Part shown: piece by piece, positions 7,225-15,938 of the stretch
How positions within the stretch are numbered: position 1 is the first letter of the stretch
Layout: the number at the start of each line of letters is the position of its first letter
Assembly (NCBI RefSeq): GCF_016651105.1
Contig: NZ_JAEKEL010000002.1
Coordinates: 62,001 to 126,000, forward strand
Direction of reading: 5' to 3'
From: Pseudomonas sp. TH15
Lineage (GTDB): Bacteria > Pseudomonadota > Gammaproteobacteria > Pseudomonadales > Pseudomonadaceae
DNA: 64,000 nucleotides
Notes under the pieces: generated by a model
Database searches by the model: none
Told to the model about the DNA's origin: nothing
The model's input: only the letters and a program-made list of their open reading frames with translations
Translations under genes and position numbers: made by a program

Positions 7225-8898
7225 TTAATCTTCGCGGTAGCGACGCAGCTTCAACTGCTTTCCAGCAACGCGAGTGTCCTTCAGTTTGGTCAGGAGTTTT
7301 TCCAGACCATCTTCCGGCAGTTCGACGAGGCTGAAGCTGTCACGTACCTGGATGCGACCGATTGCTTCGCGAGCCAGGCCACCCTCGTTGAGGATAGCGC
7401 CCAGCAGGTTCTTGGCAGCGATACCATCACGCGCGCCCAGCGCGGTACGGCAACGAGCACGACCTTCAGCCAATGCAACCGGAGCACGACGCTCACGATC
7501 ACCACGGTCCGGACGATCACCGGTACGCTCTGGACGATCGCCGCGCGGTGCGTTGTTCGGCACCAGTGGACGTTCTTTCTCGATCGCAGCCAGGGTCAAC
7601 GCCTGAGCGTTGGTGGCCTTGCGCAGCAGAGCAGCAGCCAGTGCACGCGGAGTGCAACCGATGTCAGCGGTCAGGCGATCCAGCAGATCACCGTGAGTCG
7701 ATTCGGCATCAGCAACCAGCGGCGACAGGCTGTTGGTCAGTTTCTTGATGCGAGCATCGAGAACAGCTTGGGCGTCCGGCAGGCGAACTTCAGCAACCTT
7801 CTGACCGGTTACACGCTCGATCACTTGCAGCATGCGGCGCTCACGCGGAGTCACCAGCAGCAGTGCACGACCTTCGCGACCGGCACGGCCAGTACGGCCG
7901 ATACGGTGAACGTAGGATTCCGGGTCGTACGGCATGTCAACGTTGAACACGTGAGTGATACGCGGAACGTCCAGACCACGAGCAGCTACGTCGGTCGCAA
8001 CAACGATGTCCAGACGGCCATCCTTGAGGGATTCGATCACGCGCTCACGTTGGTTCTGAGCAATGTCACCGTTCAGCGCAGCGGCTTTGTAGCCTTTGGC
8101 TTCCAGGGCACTGGCCAGATCCAGGGTCGCTTGCTTGGTGCGCACGAACATGATCAGGGCGTCGAAGTCTTCAACTTCCAGCAGGCTCAATACAGCCGAG
8201 GTCTTCTGGTCAGCGTGAACCAACAGGTGAGCCTGTTCGATCGCGGTAACGGTCTGAGTCTTGGTCTGGATCTTCACGTGCTGCGGATCACGCAGGTGAC
8301 GCTCGGCAATGGCACGGATCGACTGCGGCAGGGTCGCCGAGAACAATACGGTCTGACGGGTTGGAGGCAGAGCCTTGAAGATAACTTCGAGGTCGTCCAT
8401 GAAACCCAGTTTGAGCATTTCGTCCGCCTCGTCGAGAACCAGGTGGTTCACGGTAGACAGGACTTTTTCGTCACGACGCAGGTGGTCGCACAGACGACCC
8501 GGAGTGGCGACAACAATCTGTGCGCCATTGCGGATTGCTTTCAGTTGTGGACCCATAGGGGCGCCGCCGTAAACGGCCACAACGGTAACGCCCGGCATTT
8601 GCTTGGCGTAGGTTTCGAAAGCGGTTGCTACTTGCAGCGCCAACTCACGGGTTGGCGCCAGGATCAGGGCTTGCGGCTCGCGCTTAGCAGGATCGATGCG
8701 ATGCAGGATTGGCAGAGCGAACGCGGCGGTTTTACCGGTACCGGTTTGCGCCTGGCCAATCATGTCGTGGCCGGCCATGATGATCGGGATCGATTGCTGC
8801 TGAATAGCCGAAGGCTCTTCGTAGCCAGTCGCGATGACGGCTGCAAGAATATTCGGATTAAGATTAAAAGCGGCGAAGCCGCCGGTTTCCTGGGTCAT
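7225..8898 (-). CDS. deaD: DEAD-box ATP-dependent RNA helicase, DeaD/CsdA-like
   Basis: This 557-residue cytosolic helicase unwinds RNA during ribosome assembly, mRNA decay and cold adaptation. Motifs in order are Q motif (near 25), AQTGTGKT (motif I, near 50), PTRELA, TPGRL, DEAD (near 155), SAT, and in the second RecA domain ARGLDVPRITHV and HRIGRTGRAGR. A basic linker rich in RGDR/RPD repeats precedes a C-terminal DbpA-type RNA-binding domain (FSLVELPEDG near the end). The start is the ATG at 8898, giving MTQETGGFAAF; the frame is open 17 codons upstream. The untranslated leader is probably long, as is usual for cold-shock helicase mRNAs. Confidence 0.9.
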   Translation of the reverse strand: MTQETGGFAAFNLNPNILAAVIATGYEEPSAIQQQSIPIIMAGHDMIGQAQTGTGKTAAFALPILHRIDPAKREPQALILAPTRELALQVATAFETYAKQMPGVTVVAVYGGAPMGPQLKAIRNGAQIVVATPGRLCDHLRRDEKVLSTVNHLVLDEADEMLKLGFMDDLEVIFKALPPTRQTVLFSATLPQSIRAIAERHLRDPQHVKIQTKTQTVTAIEQAHLLVHADQKTSAVLSLLEVEDFDALIMFVRTKQATLDLASALEAKGYKAAALNGDIAQNQRERVIESLKDGRLDIVVATDVAARGLDVPRITHVFNVDMPYDPESYVHRIGRTGRAGREGRALLLVTPRERRMLQVIERVTGQKVAEVRLPDAQAVLDARIKKLTNSLSPLVADAESTHGDLLDRLTADIGCTPRALAAALLRKATNAQALTLAAIEKERPLVPNNAPRGDRPERTGDRPDRGDRERRAPVALAEGRARCRTALGARDGIAAKNLLGAILNEGGLAREAIGRIQVRDSFSLVELPEDGLEKLLTKLKDTRVAGKQLKLRRYRED

Positions 8899-9330
8899 GG
8901 GTCTGCCTCTAAGTGCATCCGCAAAGACCCATGCTCCAAAGCTGCGCATGCCGTGTAAGACTCAAGAGTCGCCCTGGCTGCTTTGTCGGCGGGGATTTGC
9001 GAAAACGAATGAATGAAAAAGATTCGTCAAGGAAGAGTCCGCTGTGCGGACGTGCAGCCGAAGCTGACTTCGGGGAATTGCGCTACCTAAACGCGGCCCG
9101 GTTAAAGGCCGGCGCGCACTATACCGGAATTCGCCCAAAAAGGGAGCATTATTTGTCGGAAAAATGACGCATACACCGTTATGTCACAGGCTTTGCGGAT
9201 AATCGCGCAACGGTCTATTTTTCAAAGGCCCGGCCCTGCTGGCGATGGCGCTAAAACGGTTCACCCTTGTGACACAGACCTTCGGTCTGACACCCCCCAT
9301 CCAGCCCCTTCCCGCCCGAGGAAATGCCTC
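8899..9330. other. Divergent intergenic region between helicase and crotonase genes
   Basis: This 432-bp region holds the leader of the helicase on the minus strand and the upstream region of the crotonase on the plus strand. Two small hairpins are visible: GTCCGC TGT GCGGAC at 9037-9051 and CAGACC TTC GGTCTG at 9275-9289. No gene was recognised. Confidence 0.5.
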
Positions 9331-10122
9331 ATGAATCAGCCCGTTTCCAGCCGTGTCAGCCGCGAACGACGCGGCCATGTCCTGTTGATCGGCCTGGACC
9401 GGGTCGCCAAGCGCAACGCCTTCGACCTTGATCTGCTCAATGAACTGAGCCTGGCCTACGGCGAGTTCGAGGCCGACAGCGAAGCGCGGGTGGCGATCGT
9501 GTTCGGCCATGGCGAGCATTTCACTGCCGGGCTCGACCTGATCAATGCCAGCGCCGCCCTCGCCAACGGTTGGCAGGCACCACCTGGCGGCTGTGATCCA
9601 TGGGGGGTGTTCGCCGGGCCCAGGGTCAGCAAACCGGTGATTGTCGCCGCCCAGGGTTATTGCCTGACCATTGGCATCGAGCTGATGCTGGCCGCCGATA
9701 TCAACCTCTGTGCCAGCAATACCCGTTTCGCCCAGATGGAAGTGCAGCGCGGGATCTTCCCGTTCGGCGGCGCCACCCTGCGTCTGCATCAAGTGGCCGG
9801 TTGGGGCAACGCCATGCGCTGGCTACTGACCGGCGATGAATTCGACGCCCATGACGCCTTGCGTCTGGGGCTGGTGCAGGAAGTGATGGCCAGCGAGGAT
9901 TTGCTGCCGAGGGCGATTGAACTGGCCGAGCGCATTGCCCGACAGGCGCCGCTGGGGGTTCAGGCGACGCTGATGTCGGCCAGGCAGGCACGTTACGAAG
10001 GGGAAACGGCGGCGGCGCAGGCGTTGCCGCCGATGGTGAAGAAGTTGCTGGCGAGTGAGGATGCAAAGGAAGGCGTGCGGTCTTTGGTGGAACGGCGCCC
10101 CGGAATATTCAAAGGTATTTGA
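9331..10122 (+). CDS. Crotonase/enoyl-CoA hydratase family protein
   Basis: The 263-residue acyl-CoA-binding enzyme has the crotonase fold. The first oxyanion-hole segment is HGEHFTAGLDLINA near residue 55 and the second is GYCLTIGIELMLAADI near residue 100. The following helix contains MEVQRGIFPFGGATLRL. The Glu normally found in the PGAGGTQ loop of hydratases is absent (PFGGAT), so hydratase activity is uncertain and isomerase or other CoA chemistry is possible. A GAGGAA ribosome site lies before the ATG at 9331. It is monocistronic. Confidence 0.88.
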   Translation: MNQPVSSRVSRERRGHVLLIGLDRVAKRNAFDLDLLNELSLAYGEFEADSEARVAIVFGHGEHFTAGLDLINASAALANGWQAPPGGCDPWGVFAGPRVSKPVIVAAQGYCLTIGIELMLAADINLCASNTRFAQMEVQRGIFPFGGATLRLHQVAGWGNAMRWLLTGDEFDAHDALRLGLVQEVMASEDLLPRAIELAERIARQAPLGVQATLMSARQARYEGETAAAQALPPMVKKLLASEDAKEGVRSLVERRPGIFKGI

Positions 10123-10143
10123 AACAGGTGGCGGTCATGCCGA

Positions 10144-10240
10144 CCCCATCGCGGGCAAGCCCGCTCCCACAGGTTCCGCGCCGTACACAAAATCTGTGAA
10201 CGACACGGTCACTGTGGGAGCGGGCTTGCCCGCGATGGGG
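10144..10240. repeat. REP inverted pair
   Basis: Two 29-bp arms at 10144-10172 and 10212-10240 are exact reverse complements (one contains CGCGGGCAAGCCCGCTCCCA). Pairs of this kind are the common intergenic REP elements of Pseudomonas. It lies between convergent genes. Confidence 0.9.
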
Positions 10241-10257
10241 CCGGCACATTCAGCGAA

Positions 10258-11013
10258 TCATGTGGCCGGGCGAATCGCCTTGATCAAGGACGTCAACGAA
10301 TACCCCAATCGCGGCGCCAGCCCTTCGGCCCGGGCGATCAAGCCGTCCATGTCCAGTTCCTGATCCAGCTCCGACGGCACGATCAGGATCACATTGCCCT
10401 CCTTCACCGGCAGCTCCCAGTAATGGCGGTGGTAGAGCCCGCGCAACAACGCCGCACCCAGCGGTTTACCATCGTCGGTCGCCCACTGATTGATCACCAG
10501 CCAGCCACCCGGATTCAAGCGTTTCTGGCAATCGGTCAGAAACCCCCAGGCCAGATGCCCGACGCCGGGCCCGACATCGGTGTAAAGATCGACGAAAATC
10601 AGGTCCGCCGGCTCGGCCGTGTCGAGCAGTTCCAGCGCATCGCCAACCCGGATGTACAACCGAGGATCGTCATCCAGCCCCAGGTATTCGATGGCCAGGC
10701 GTGGCACGTCGGGGCGCAACTCGATGGCTTCGACGTCTTCCAGCGGCAGGAACTTGAGACAGGCCTGGGTCAGCGTGCCGGCGCCAAGGCCCAGGAACAG
10801 CGCGCTTTCCGGCTGTTCATGGCACAACGCGCCGATCAGCATGGCGCGGGTGTAGTCGTACTCCAGCCAGCTCGGATCGGCAGTGAACACGCAGCTTTGC
10901 TCGATGGCATCGCCGAATTCGAGAAAACGGTAATCGGCCACTTCCAGCACGCGAATCACGCCGAACTCATCCTGTACCTCGGCGAGCAGATGCTCGACGC
11001 GCTCCTCAGTCAT
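10258..11013 (-). CDS. Spermidine synthase-like SAM-dependent methyltransferase fold protein
   Basis: The 251-residue protein has the Rossmann core of the spermidine synthase/SpeE-like family. The glycine-rich nucleotide motif is LFLGLGAGTLTQ near residue 70, followed by the acidic strand VEAIELRPDV and an IFVDLYTDVG segment near residue 140. It lacks clear polyamine-site residues, so it may be a methyltransferase or polyamine aminopropyltransferase relative. The length suits this shorter subfamily. It is convergent with the crotonase gene across a REP pair and divergent from the class II DAHP synthase. Confidence 0.75.
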   Translation of the reverse strand: MTEERVEHLLAEVQDEFGVIRVLEVADYRFLEFGDAIEQSCVFTADPSWLEYDYTRAMLIGALCHEQPESALFLGLGAGTLTQACLKFLPLEDVEAIELRPDVPRLAIEYLGLDDDPRLYIRVGDALELLDTAEPADLIFVDLYTDVGPGVGHLAWGFLTDCQKRLNPGGWLVINQWATDDGKPLGAALLRGLYHRHYWELPVKEGNVILIVPSELDQELDMDGLIARAEGLAPRLGYSLTSLIKAIRPAT

Positions 11014-11174
11014 TTCGTCTCCTGATCGTCACCGGGTCTGCCACTTGGCAAACGGTGACGCAATACACCGCAACATGAAGCGGCAAAGGCGCGATTGTCC
11101 GCGAAGCGACGGGAATAGGTCACGCACTAATTGCTGATAACATGAGCGCCCGTGCGTAAACACTAGAGAACGTG

Positions 11175-12521
11175 ATGAGCCAACCCTGGAGCCCTGACAG
11201 CTGGCGCGCCTTGCCGATCCAGCAACAACCCCAATACCCCGACGCAGCGCATTTGCTGCAGGTCGAGCAAACCCTGGCCAGCTATCCGCCGCTGGTGTTT
11301 GCCGGTGAAGCCCGGGAGTTGCGCCGTCAGTTTGCCGAAGTGACCCAGGGCCGCGCGTTTCTGTTGCAGGGCGGCGACTGCGCCGAAAGCTTCGCCGAGT
11401 TCTCCGCCGCGAAAATCCGCGACACCTTCAAAGTGTTGCTGCAAATGGCGATCGTCATGACCTTCGCCGCCGGTTGCCCGGTGGTCAAGGTCGGGCGCAT
11501 GGCCGGTCAGTTCGCCAAGCCGCGTTCGGCCAACGACGAAACCATCAACGGCGTGACCCTGCCCGCCTACCGTGGCGACATCGTCAACGGCATCGGTTTC
11601 GACGAAAAAAGCCGCGTCCCGGACCCGGAACGCCTGCTGCAGTCCTATCACCAGTCCACCGCGACCCTGAACCTGCTGCGCGCCTTCGCCCAGGGCGGGT
11701 TTGCCGACCTGCATCAGGTGCACAAGTGGAACCTGGATTTCATCGCCAATTCGGCCCTGGCCGAGAAATACAGCCATCTGGCCGATCGCATCGATGAAAC
11801 CCTGGCCTTCATGCGCGCCTGCGGCATGGACACCTCGCCACAACTGCGCGAAACCAGTTTCTTCACCGCCCACGAAGCGCTGCTGCTGAACTTCGAACAA
11901 GCCTTTGTCCGTCGCGACAGCCTGACCAACGATTACTACGACTGCTCGGCCCACATGCTCTGGATCGGCGACCGTACCCGTCAGCTCGACGGCGCACACG
12001 TCGAGTTCCTGCGCGGCGTGAACAACCCGATCGGCGTGAAAGTCGGCCCGAGCATGAACCCAGAGGACCTGATTCGCCTGATCGACGTGCTTAATCCGGA
12101 CAACGATCCAGGTCGCCTGAACCTGATTGCACGGATGGGCGCGAACAAGGTCGGCGATCATCTGCCGCAGTTGATTCGCGCTGTTGAGCGTGAAGGCAAG
12201 AAAGTGCTGTGGAGCTGCGACCCGATGCACGGCAACACCATCAAGGCCAGCAGCGGCTACAAGACCCGCGATTTCGCGCAAATCCTCGGCGAGGTTAAGC
12301 AGTTCTTCCAGGTCCACGAAGCGGAAGGCACCTATGCCGGCGGTATCCACATCGAAATGACCGGGCAGAACGTGACCGAGTGCATTGGTGGCGCGCGGCC
12401 GATTACCGAGGATGGGTTGTCGGACCGTTACCACACCCATTGCGATCCGCGGATGAATGCTGATCAGTCGCTGGAGTTGGCGTTTTTGATTGCCGAGACG
12501 TTGAAGCAAGTCCGCCGGTGA
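11175..12521 (+). CDS. Class II (plant-type) 3-deoxy-7-phosphoheptulonate synthase
   Basis: This 448-residue enzyme joins phosphoenolpyruvate and erythrose-4-phosphate, the first shikimate-pathway step. It has hallmarks of the class II family: LLQGGDCAESF near residue 68, RMAGQFAKPRS near 110, GMDTSPQLRETSFFTAHEAL near 215, VKVGPSM near 285, and SCDPMHGNT near 350. The ATG at 11175 is used; a GTG immediately precedes it. The class I enzyme is encoded separately at 25768, so this strain has both types. In Pseudomonas the class II form is often linked to secondary metabolism such as phenazines, which is an inference here. Confidence 0.94.
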   Translation: MSQPWSPDSWRALPIQQQPQYPDAAHLLQVEQTLASYPPLVFAGEARELRRQFAEVTQGRAFLLQGGDCAESFAEFSAAKIRDTFKVLLQMAIVMTFAAGCPVVKVGRMAGQFAKPRSANDETINGVTLPAYRGDIVNGIGFDEKSRVPDPERLLQSYHQSTATLNLLRAFAQGGFADLHQVHKWNLDFIANSALAEKYSHLADRIDETLAFMRACGMDTSPQLRETSFFTAHEALLLNFEQAFVRRDSLTNDYYDCSAHMLWIGDRTRQLDGAHVEFLRGVNNPIGVKVGPSMNPEDLIRLIDVLNPDNDPGRLNLIARMGANKVGDHLPQLIRAVEREGKKVLWSCDPMHGNTIKASSGYKTRDFAQILGEVKQFFQVHEAEGTYAGGIHIEMTGQNVTECIGGARPITEDGLSDRYHTHCDPRMNADQSLELAFLIAETLKQVRR

Positions 12522-12554
12522 GTCAGCCAGTCTCTGGTTGATTGACCTACCGCT

Positions 12555-12619
12555 ATCGCGAGCAAGCTCGCTCCCACAGTGGATCACCTAACCCCTGTGG
12601 GAGCGAGCTTGCTCGCGAT
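12555..12619. repeat. REP inverted pair
   Basis: Arms at 12555-12579 and 12595-12619 are exact reverse complements (ATCGCGAGCAAGCTCGCTCC in the first). They sit between the convergent DAHP synthase and ycaQ genes, the usual REP position. Confidence 0.9.
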
Positions 12620-12628
12620 GACGTCAGC

Positions 12629-13858
12629 TCAATCACCACAAATTTGAGCCAATGCCACCCTTAACCGCCCCGCACTCACCCGCTGACAATTCAACTGCAC
12701 CCGCTCCAAGCCCAACCAATCCGCCATCTGCCGCAAATTGACCGCCAACGCCATCATCCCCGCCTCATCCAGCCCCGGCTCTTCTTCATGCACGGCGTGC
12801 ACCGCCAAACGGCCCAACGCCCGTTCAGCTCGCAAATCCACCCGCGCAGCAATCCGTTCGTTGTGCAAAAACGGCAACACGTAATAGCCGTAGACCCGTT
12901 TGTCCTGAGGCGTGTAGATCTCCAACCGATACCGGAAATCAAACAACCGCTCGGTGCGGCTACGCTCCCAGATCAGCGAATCAAACGGTGACAGCAAGGC
13001 GCTGGCCTCGACCTTGCGCGGCACCTTGGGCTCGGGCAGGCAATAAGCCGGATGCCGCCAGCCCTCGACTTCGCAGGTCAGCAGCTCACCGGCCTCGACC
13101 AACTCAGCCACACGCCGTCGGCTGTCGGCCGGGTTCAGGCGAAAATAGTCCCGCAGGTCCTTTTCCGTCGCCACACCCAAGGCATTCGCGGCATGCAACA
13201 ACAGACCGCATTGGGCTTCGGCTTCTGTGAGCAAAGGCTGCTGGAGAACGGCCGAGGGAATGACTCGCTCTGGCAAATCGTAAAGCCGTTCGAACCCGCG
13301 CCGGCCAGCGACAGTCACCTCCCCAGCGGCAAACAGCCATTCCAGCGCATGCTTTTCGGCGCTCCAGTCCCACCACGGCCCGGCCCGTTCCTGACGGGTC
13401 GACAAACTGCCAGCGCCCAGCGCGCCCAATTCCTCAACCGAACCCAGCACCCGGCGAATCGTGTCCTGTTCCTCACGCCCAAACCGCGCCAGTTGCTGGT
13501 AGATGTCTTCGCCACGGGTAGCGCGCTGCATGCGCCAGCGCATCAGCGGGTACATGGACAACGGCAACAACGAAGCTTCGTGGCCCCAATATTCGAACAA
13601 CGTGCGTCGACGGCCCTGACTCCAGGCAGCCTGGTCGAGCAAGTCGGATGAATAGTTGCCGAGGCGGGAAAACAAGGGAAGGTAGTGCGAGCGCACTAAC
13701 GCATTGACCGAATCGATCTGCAAAATGCCCAGGCGTTCGATCAGTCGGTTGAGTTGTACCGGCTTGATCGCCGCTGGCGGCTGGCGCCCGTTGAACCCTT
13801 GGGCAGCCAGTGCCAGACGTCGAGCCTGTTTGTTGGAAAAGGACAGCGTTGCGGGCAT
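12629..13858 (-). CDS. YcaQ/AlkX-type winged-helix DNA glycosylase
   Basis: The 409-residue protein belongs to the HTH_42 (DUF1006) family of winged-helix DNA glycosylases, which remove bulky or crosslinked alkylated bases. Family members use a Q-phi-Q or Q-phi-D catalytic motif. Here RLGILQIDSVN near residue 40 shows Q-I-D, the form found in E. coli YcaQ (AlkX). FEYWGHEASLLP and a late DFRYRLEIYTPQDKRVYGYY segment also fit. The start at 13858 follows AAGGAG by six bases; the frame is open upstream but those starts sit on or before that site. A role in crosslink repair is inferred from the family. Confidence 0.85.
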   Translation of the reverse strand: MPATLSFSNKQARRLALAAQGFNGRQPPAAIKPVQLNRLIERLGILQIDSVNALVRSHYLPLFSRLGNYSSDLLDQAAWSQGRRRTLFEYWGHEASLLPLSMYPLMRWRMQRATRGEDIYQQLARFGREEQDTIRRVLGSVEELGALGAGSLSTRQERAGPWWDWSAEKHALEWLFAAGEVTVAGRRGFERLYDLPERVIPSAVLQQPLLTEAEAQCGLLLHAANALGVATEKDLRDYFRLNPADSRRRVAELVEAGELLTCEVEGWRHPAYCLPEPKVPRKVEASALLSPFDSLIWERSRTERLFDFRYRLEIYTPQDKRVYGYYVLPFLHNERIAARVDLRAERALGRLAVHAVHEEEPGLDEAGMMALAVNLRQMADWLGLERVQLNCQRVSAGRLRVALAQICGD

Positions 13859-13922
13859 GAGCATCTCCTTGTCTGCTCGCAACCTACCTCACCAGGAAGG
13901 GGTTTGTGTAGCAATGGAATCA

Positions 13923-14141
13923 TCATTTATGCATCGGATCGTCCCAGAACGGCCGGATCGATTCGTGCTCGACATCCGCACGACTCACACCGATGTCCTT
14001 CAGCGCTTCATCGCTCAGGCTCGCCAATAGCTCACGTTCGCGGTGAAGTTCGTACCAGCGACTAAACTTGTGCAGCAAATCGGAAACCGCGTGGATTGAG
14101 AATTTTTCTGCCGTTACATGCTCGTGTTGACCTTTCATCAT
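13923..14141 (-). CDS. DUF1127 (YjiS-like) small protein
   Basis: The 72-residue basic protein ends with the conserved DUF1127 pattern: WYELHRERELLASLSDEALKDIG, then SRADVEHE and PFW. Short DUF1127 proteins in other bacteria act in RNA turnover or phosphate and stress responses; a role here is not shown. The start has a strong AAAGGAGGG site about 5 bases before two adjacent ATG codons (14141 or 14138). It is divergent from the adjacent LysR gene. Confidence 0.85.
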   Translation of the reverse strand: MMKGQHEHVTAEKFSIHAVSDLLHKFSRWYELHRERELLASLSDEALKDIGVSRADVEHESIRPFWDDPMHK

Positions 14142-14234
14142 GTCGCCCTCCTTTAGGGATGGCTCAAGTCTCGCGCCGAAGCTAAGATCAATCCAACGAA
14201 TGTTTCTGATGGTATGCATCTCGGAGATTGATGA

Positions 14235-15089
14235 ATGTCGGCGTACCCAAGTATCGATACTGATGTACTGCGCACCTTTGTTGCCATCGCCGACCAGGGC
14301 GGCTTCACCCGTGCCGGCGAAATGGTCAACCGCACTCAGTCTGCGGTGAGCATGCAGATGAAACGCCTGGAAGAGGACGTGTTGCAGCGCCAGCTGTTCG
14401 AACGCGACGGGCGCCAGGTCAAGCTGACCGCCGAAGGCCAGGTGCTGCTCGGCTATGCGCGACGCATCCTCAAACTCCACAGCGAAGTCTTCAATACCCT
14501 GCGCGAGCCGCACATGGTCGGCACGGTGCGCATCGGCACGCCGGATGATTACGTGATGCGCTTTCTGCCGGGGATCCTGTCGCGATTCGCGCAGTTCTAC
14601 CCGCTGATCCAGATCGAAGTTCATTGCGAATCGACCAAGCAACTGTTGCAGCGCACCGATCTCGATCTATCGATCGTCACTCGCGAGCCGGGCACCGAGA
14701 TTGGCCAGTTGCTGCGCAAGGAACGTTTTGTCTGGGCCGAAGCGCAATGTTTCAGCGCCCACGAGCAAACGCCCCTGCCCCTGGCGATGTTCAACAGTGA
14801 TTGTTTCTGCCGGTTGTGGGCGTGCAACGCCCTCGACGCGATGGGCCGCGATTACCGCATTGCCTACAACAGCTCGAGCCTGTCGGCGCTGATGGCGGTG
14901 GTCAGCGCCGGGCTGGCGGTGACCGCGCAACTGGAAAGCCTGATCACCCCGGACATGCGAATCCTCGGCGCCGCCGAAGACCTGCCGCTGCTGCCCGAGG
15001 CCTGCATTATGCTGGTGCGCAACCTCCACAACCCGTCGCCAATCACCGAATGCCTGGCCGAGCACATCGTCGAAGGCTTCAAACTTTAA
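14235..15089 (+). CDS. LysR-family transcriptional regulator
   Basis: The 284-residue regulator has an N-terminal winged helix (residues about 8-67) with VLRTFVAIADQGGFTRAGEM and RTQSAVSMQMKRLEE. A substrate-binding effector domain follows (about 95-284). GGAG lies 8 bases before the ATG. It overlaps the convergent TauE/SafE exporter gene by 11 bp at the 3' end. That orientation gives no direct hint of the target; the divergent DUF1127 gene is the nearest candidate. Confidence 0.9.
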   Translation: MSAYPSIDTDVLRTFVAIADQGGFTRAGEMVNRTQSAVSMQMKRLEEDVLQRQLFERDGRQVKLTAEGQVLLGYARRILKLHSEVFNTLREPHMVGTVRIGTPDDYVMRFLPGILSRFAQFYPLIQIEVHCESTKQLLQRTDLDLSIVTREPGTEIGQLLRKERFVWAEAQCFSAHEQTPLPLAMFNSDCFCRLWACNALDAMGRDYRIAYNSSSLSALMAVVSAGLAVTAQLESLITPDMRILGAAEDLPLLPEACIMLVRNLHNPSPITECLAEHIVEGFKL

Positions 15090-15828
15090 ACGCGAGCATC
15101 ACCGCACAGAACACCAGGAAACCACAGAACAGCCCGCGCAGCAGCCGTTCCGGCATGGCGTGAGCGACTTTCACACCCCAACTGATGCTCAGCAATCCAC
15201 CGACTGCCAAGGGCAGGCCAATCATCCAGTTCACTTGATGATGCGCCGCGTAAGTTACCAAGGTAACGCCGGTGCTCGGCAACGCCAGCGCCAGCGACAA
15301 ACCTTGGGCCACCACCTGAGTGGTGCCGAACAGGCTGGTCAGCACCGGCGTCGCCACCACCGCCCCGCCCACACCAAACAACCCGCCCATGGTCCCGGAT
15401 GCCGCGCCCAGCACGCCCAGCCATGGCCACGAATAACGCATTTCGGAAGTGGTAGCGGGTTGACGACCGAACATTTTCAGCAGGTTGTAGGTCGACAGGG
15501 CGACCAGGAACGCGACAAATCCCACGCGCATGGTTTGCGCATCAATGCCCACTGCCCAGATCGAACCGATCCAGGCAAAGCAGAACCCCATCGAAGCCAG
15601 TGGCAATGCATGGCGCAATTCAATGCGATTGCGTTGGTGATAACGCCACAGCGCGAGCATCACGTTCGGCACCACCATCACCAGCGCCGTGCCTTGGGCC
15701 AGTTGCTGGTCGAGCCCGCACAACACGCCGAGCAGCGGAATGGCGATCAGACCACCGCCAATGCCGAACAAACCACCCAAAGTGCCCAGGGCCGCGCCAA
15801 AGATCAGGTACATCAAAAACTCAATCAC
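15079..15828 (-). CDS. TauE/SafE-family sulfite/organic anion exporter
   Basis: This is an integral inner-membrane protein with about eight transmembrane helices and the two TauE/SafE repeats. The first starts at GTLGGLFGIGGGLIAIPLLG and the second at SGTMGGLFGVGGAVVATPV. Such proteins export sulfite, sulfoacetate or related anions. The GTG at 15828 is preferred, as GAGAGGG lies about 9 bases before it, giving 249 residues. An ATG ten codons upstream (15858) has no good site. It is divergent from the LysR gene at 15939, which is a likely regulator. Confidence 0.85.
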   Translation of the reverse strand: MIEFLMYLIFGAALGTLGGLFGIGGGLIAIPLLGVLCGLDQQLAQGTALVMVVPNVMLALWRYHQRNRIELRHALPLASMGFCFAWIGSIWAVGIDAQTMRVGFVAFLVALSTYNLLKMFGRQPATTSEMRYSWPWLGVLGAASGTMGGLFGVGGAVVATPVLTSLFGTTQVVAQGLSLALALPSTGVTLVTYAAHHQVNWMIGLPLAVGGLLSISWGVKVAHAMPERLLRGLFCGFLVFCAVMLAFKV

Positions 15829-15938
15829 AGGCCAATTCCCTCTCGTCAGGTCTTTCATCCTACGCAGTCGGCGCTAGCGGGGAAACGCACAGCAACGCAC
15901 AATGGCTGTGCCGATTTCGCACAGGCACTGGTAGAACC

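Noticed and set aside
7129..8958. A 609-codon open frame on the plus strand opposite the DEAD-box helicase gene
   Set aside because: It is the antisense shadow of a high-GC gene with complete helicase motifs on the minus strand; the translated sequence has no recognisable domain.
10144..10240. Inverted repeats as ends of an insertion sequence
   Set aside because: The arms enclose no gene and match the intergenic REP pattern seen at several other places in the window.
11163..12587. A long minus-strand open frame opposite the class II DAHP synthase
   Set aside because: All family motifs of the DAHP synthase are on the plus strand; the minus frame is explained by codon composition.
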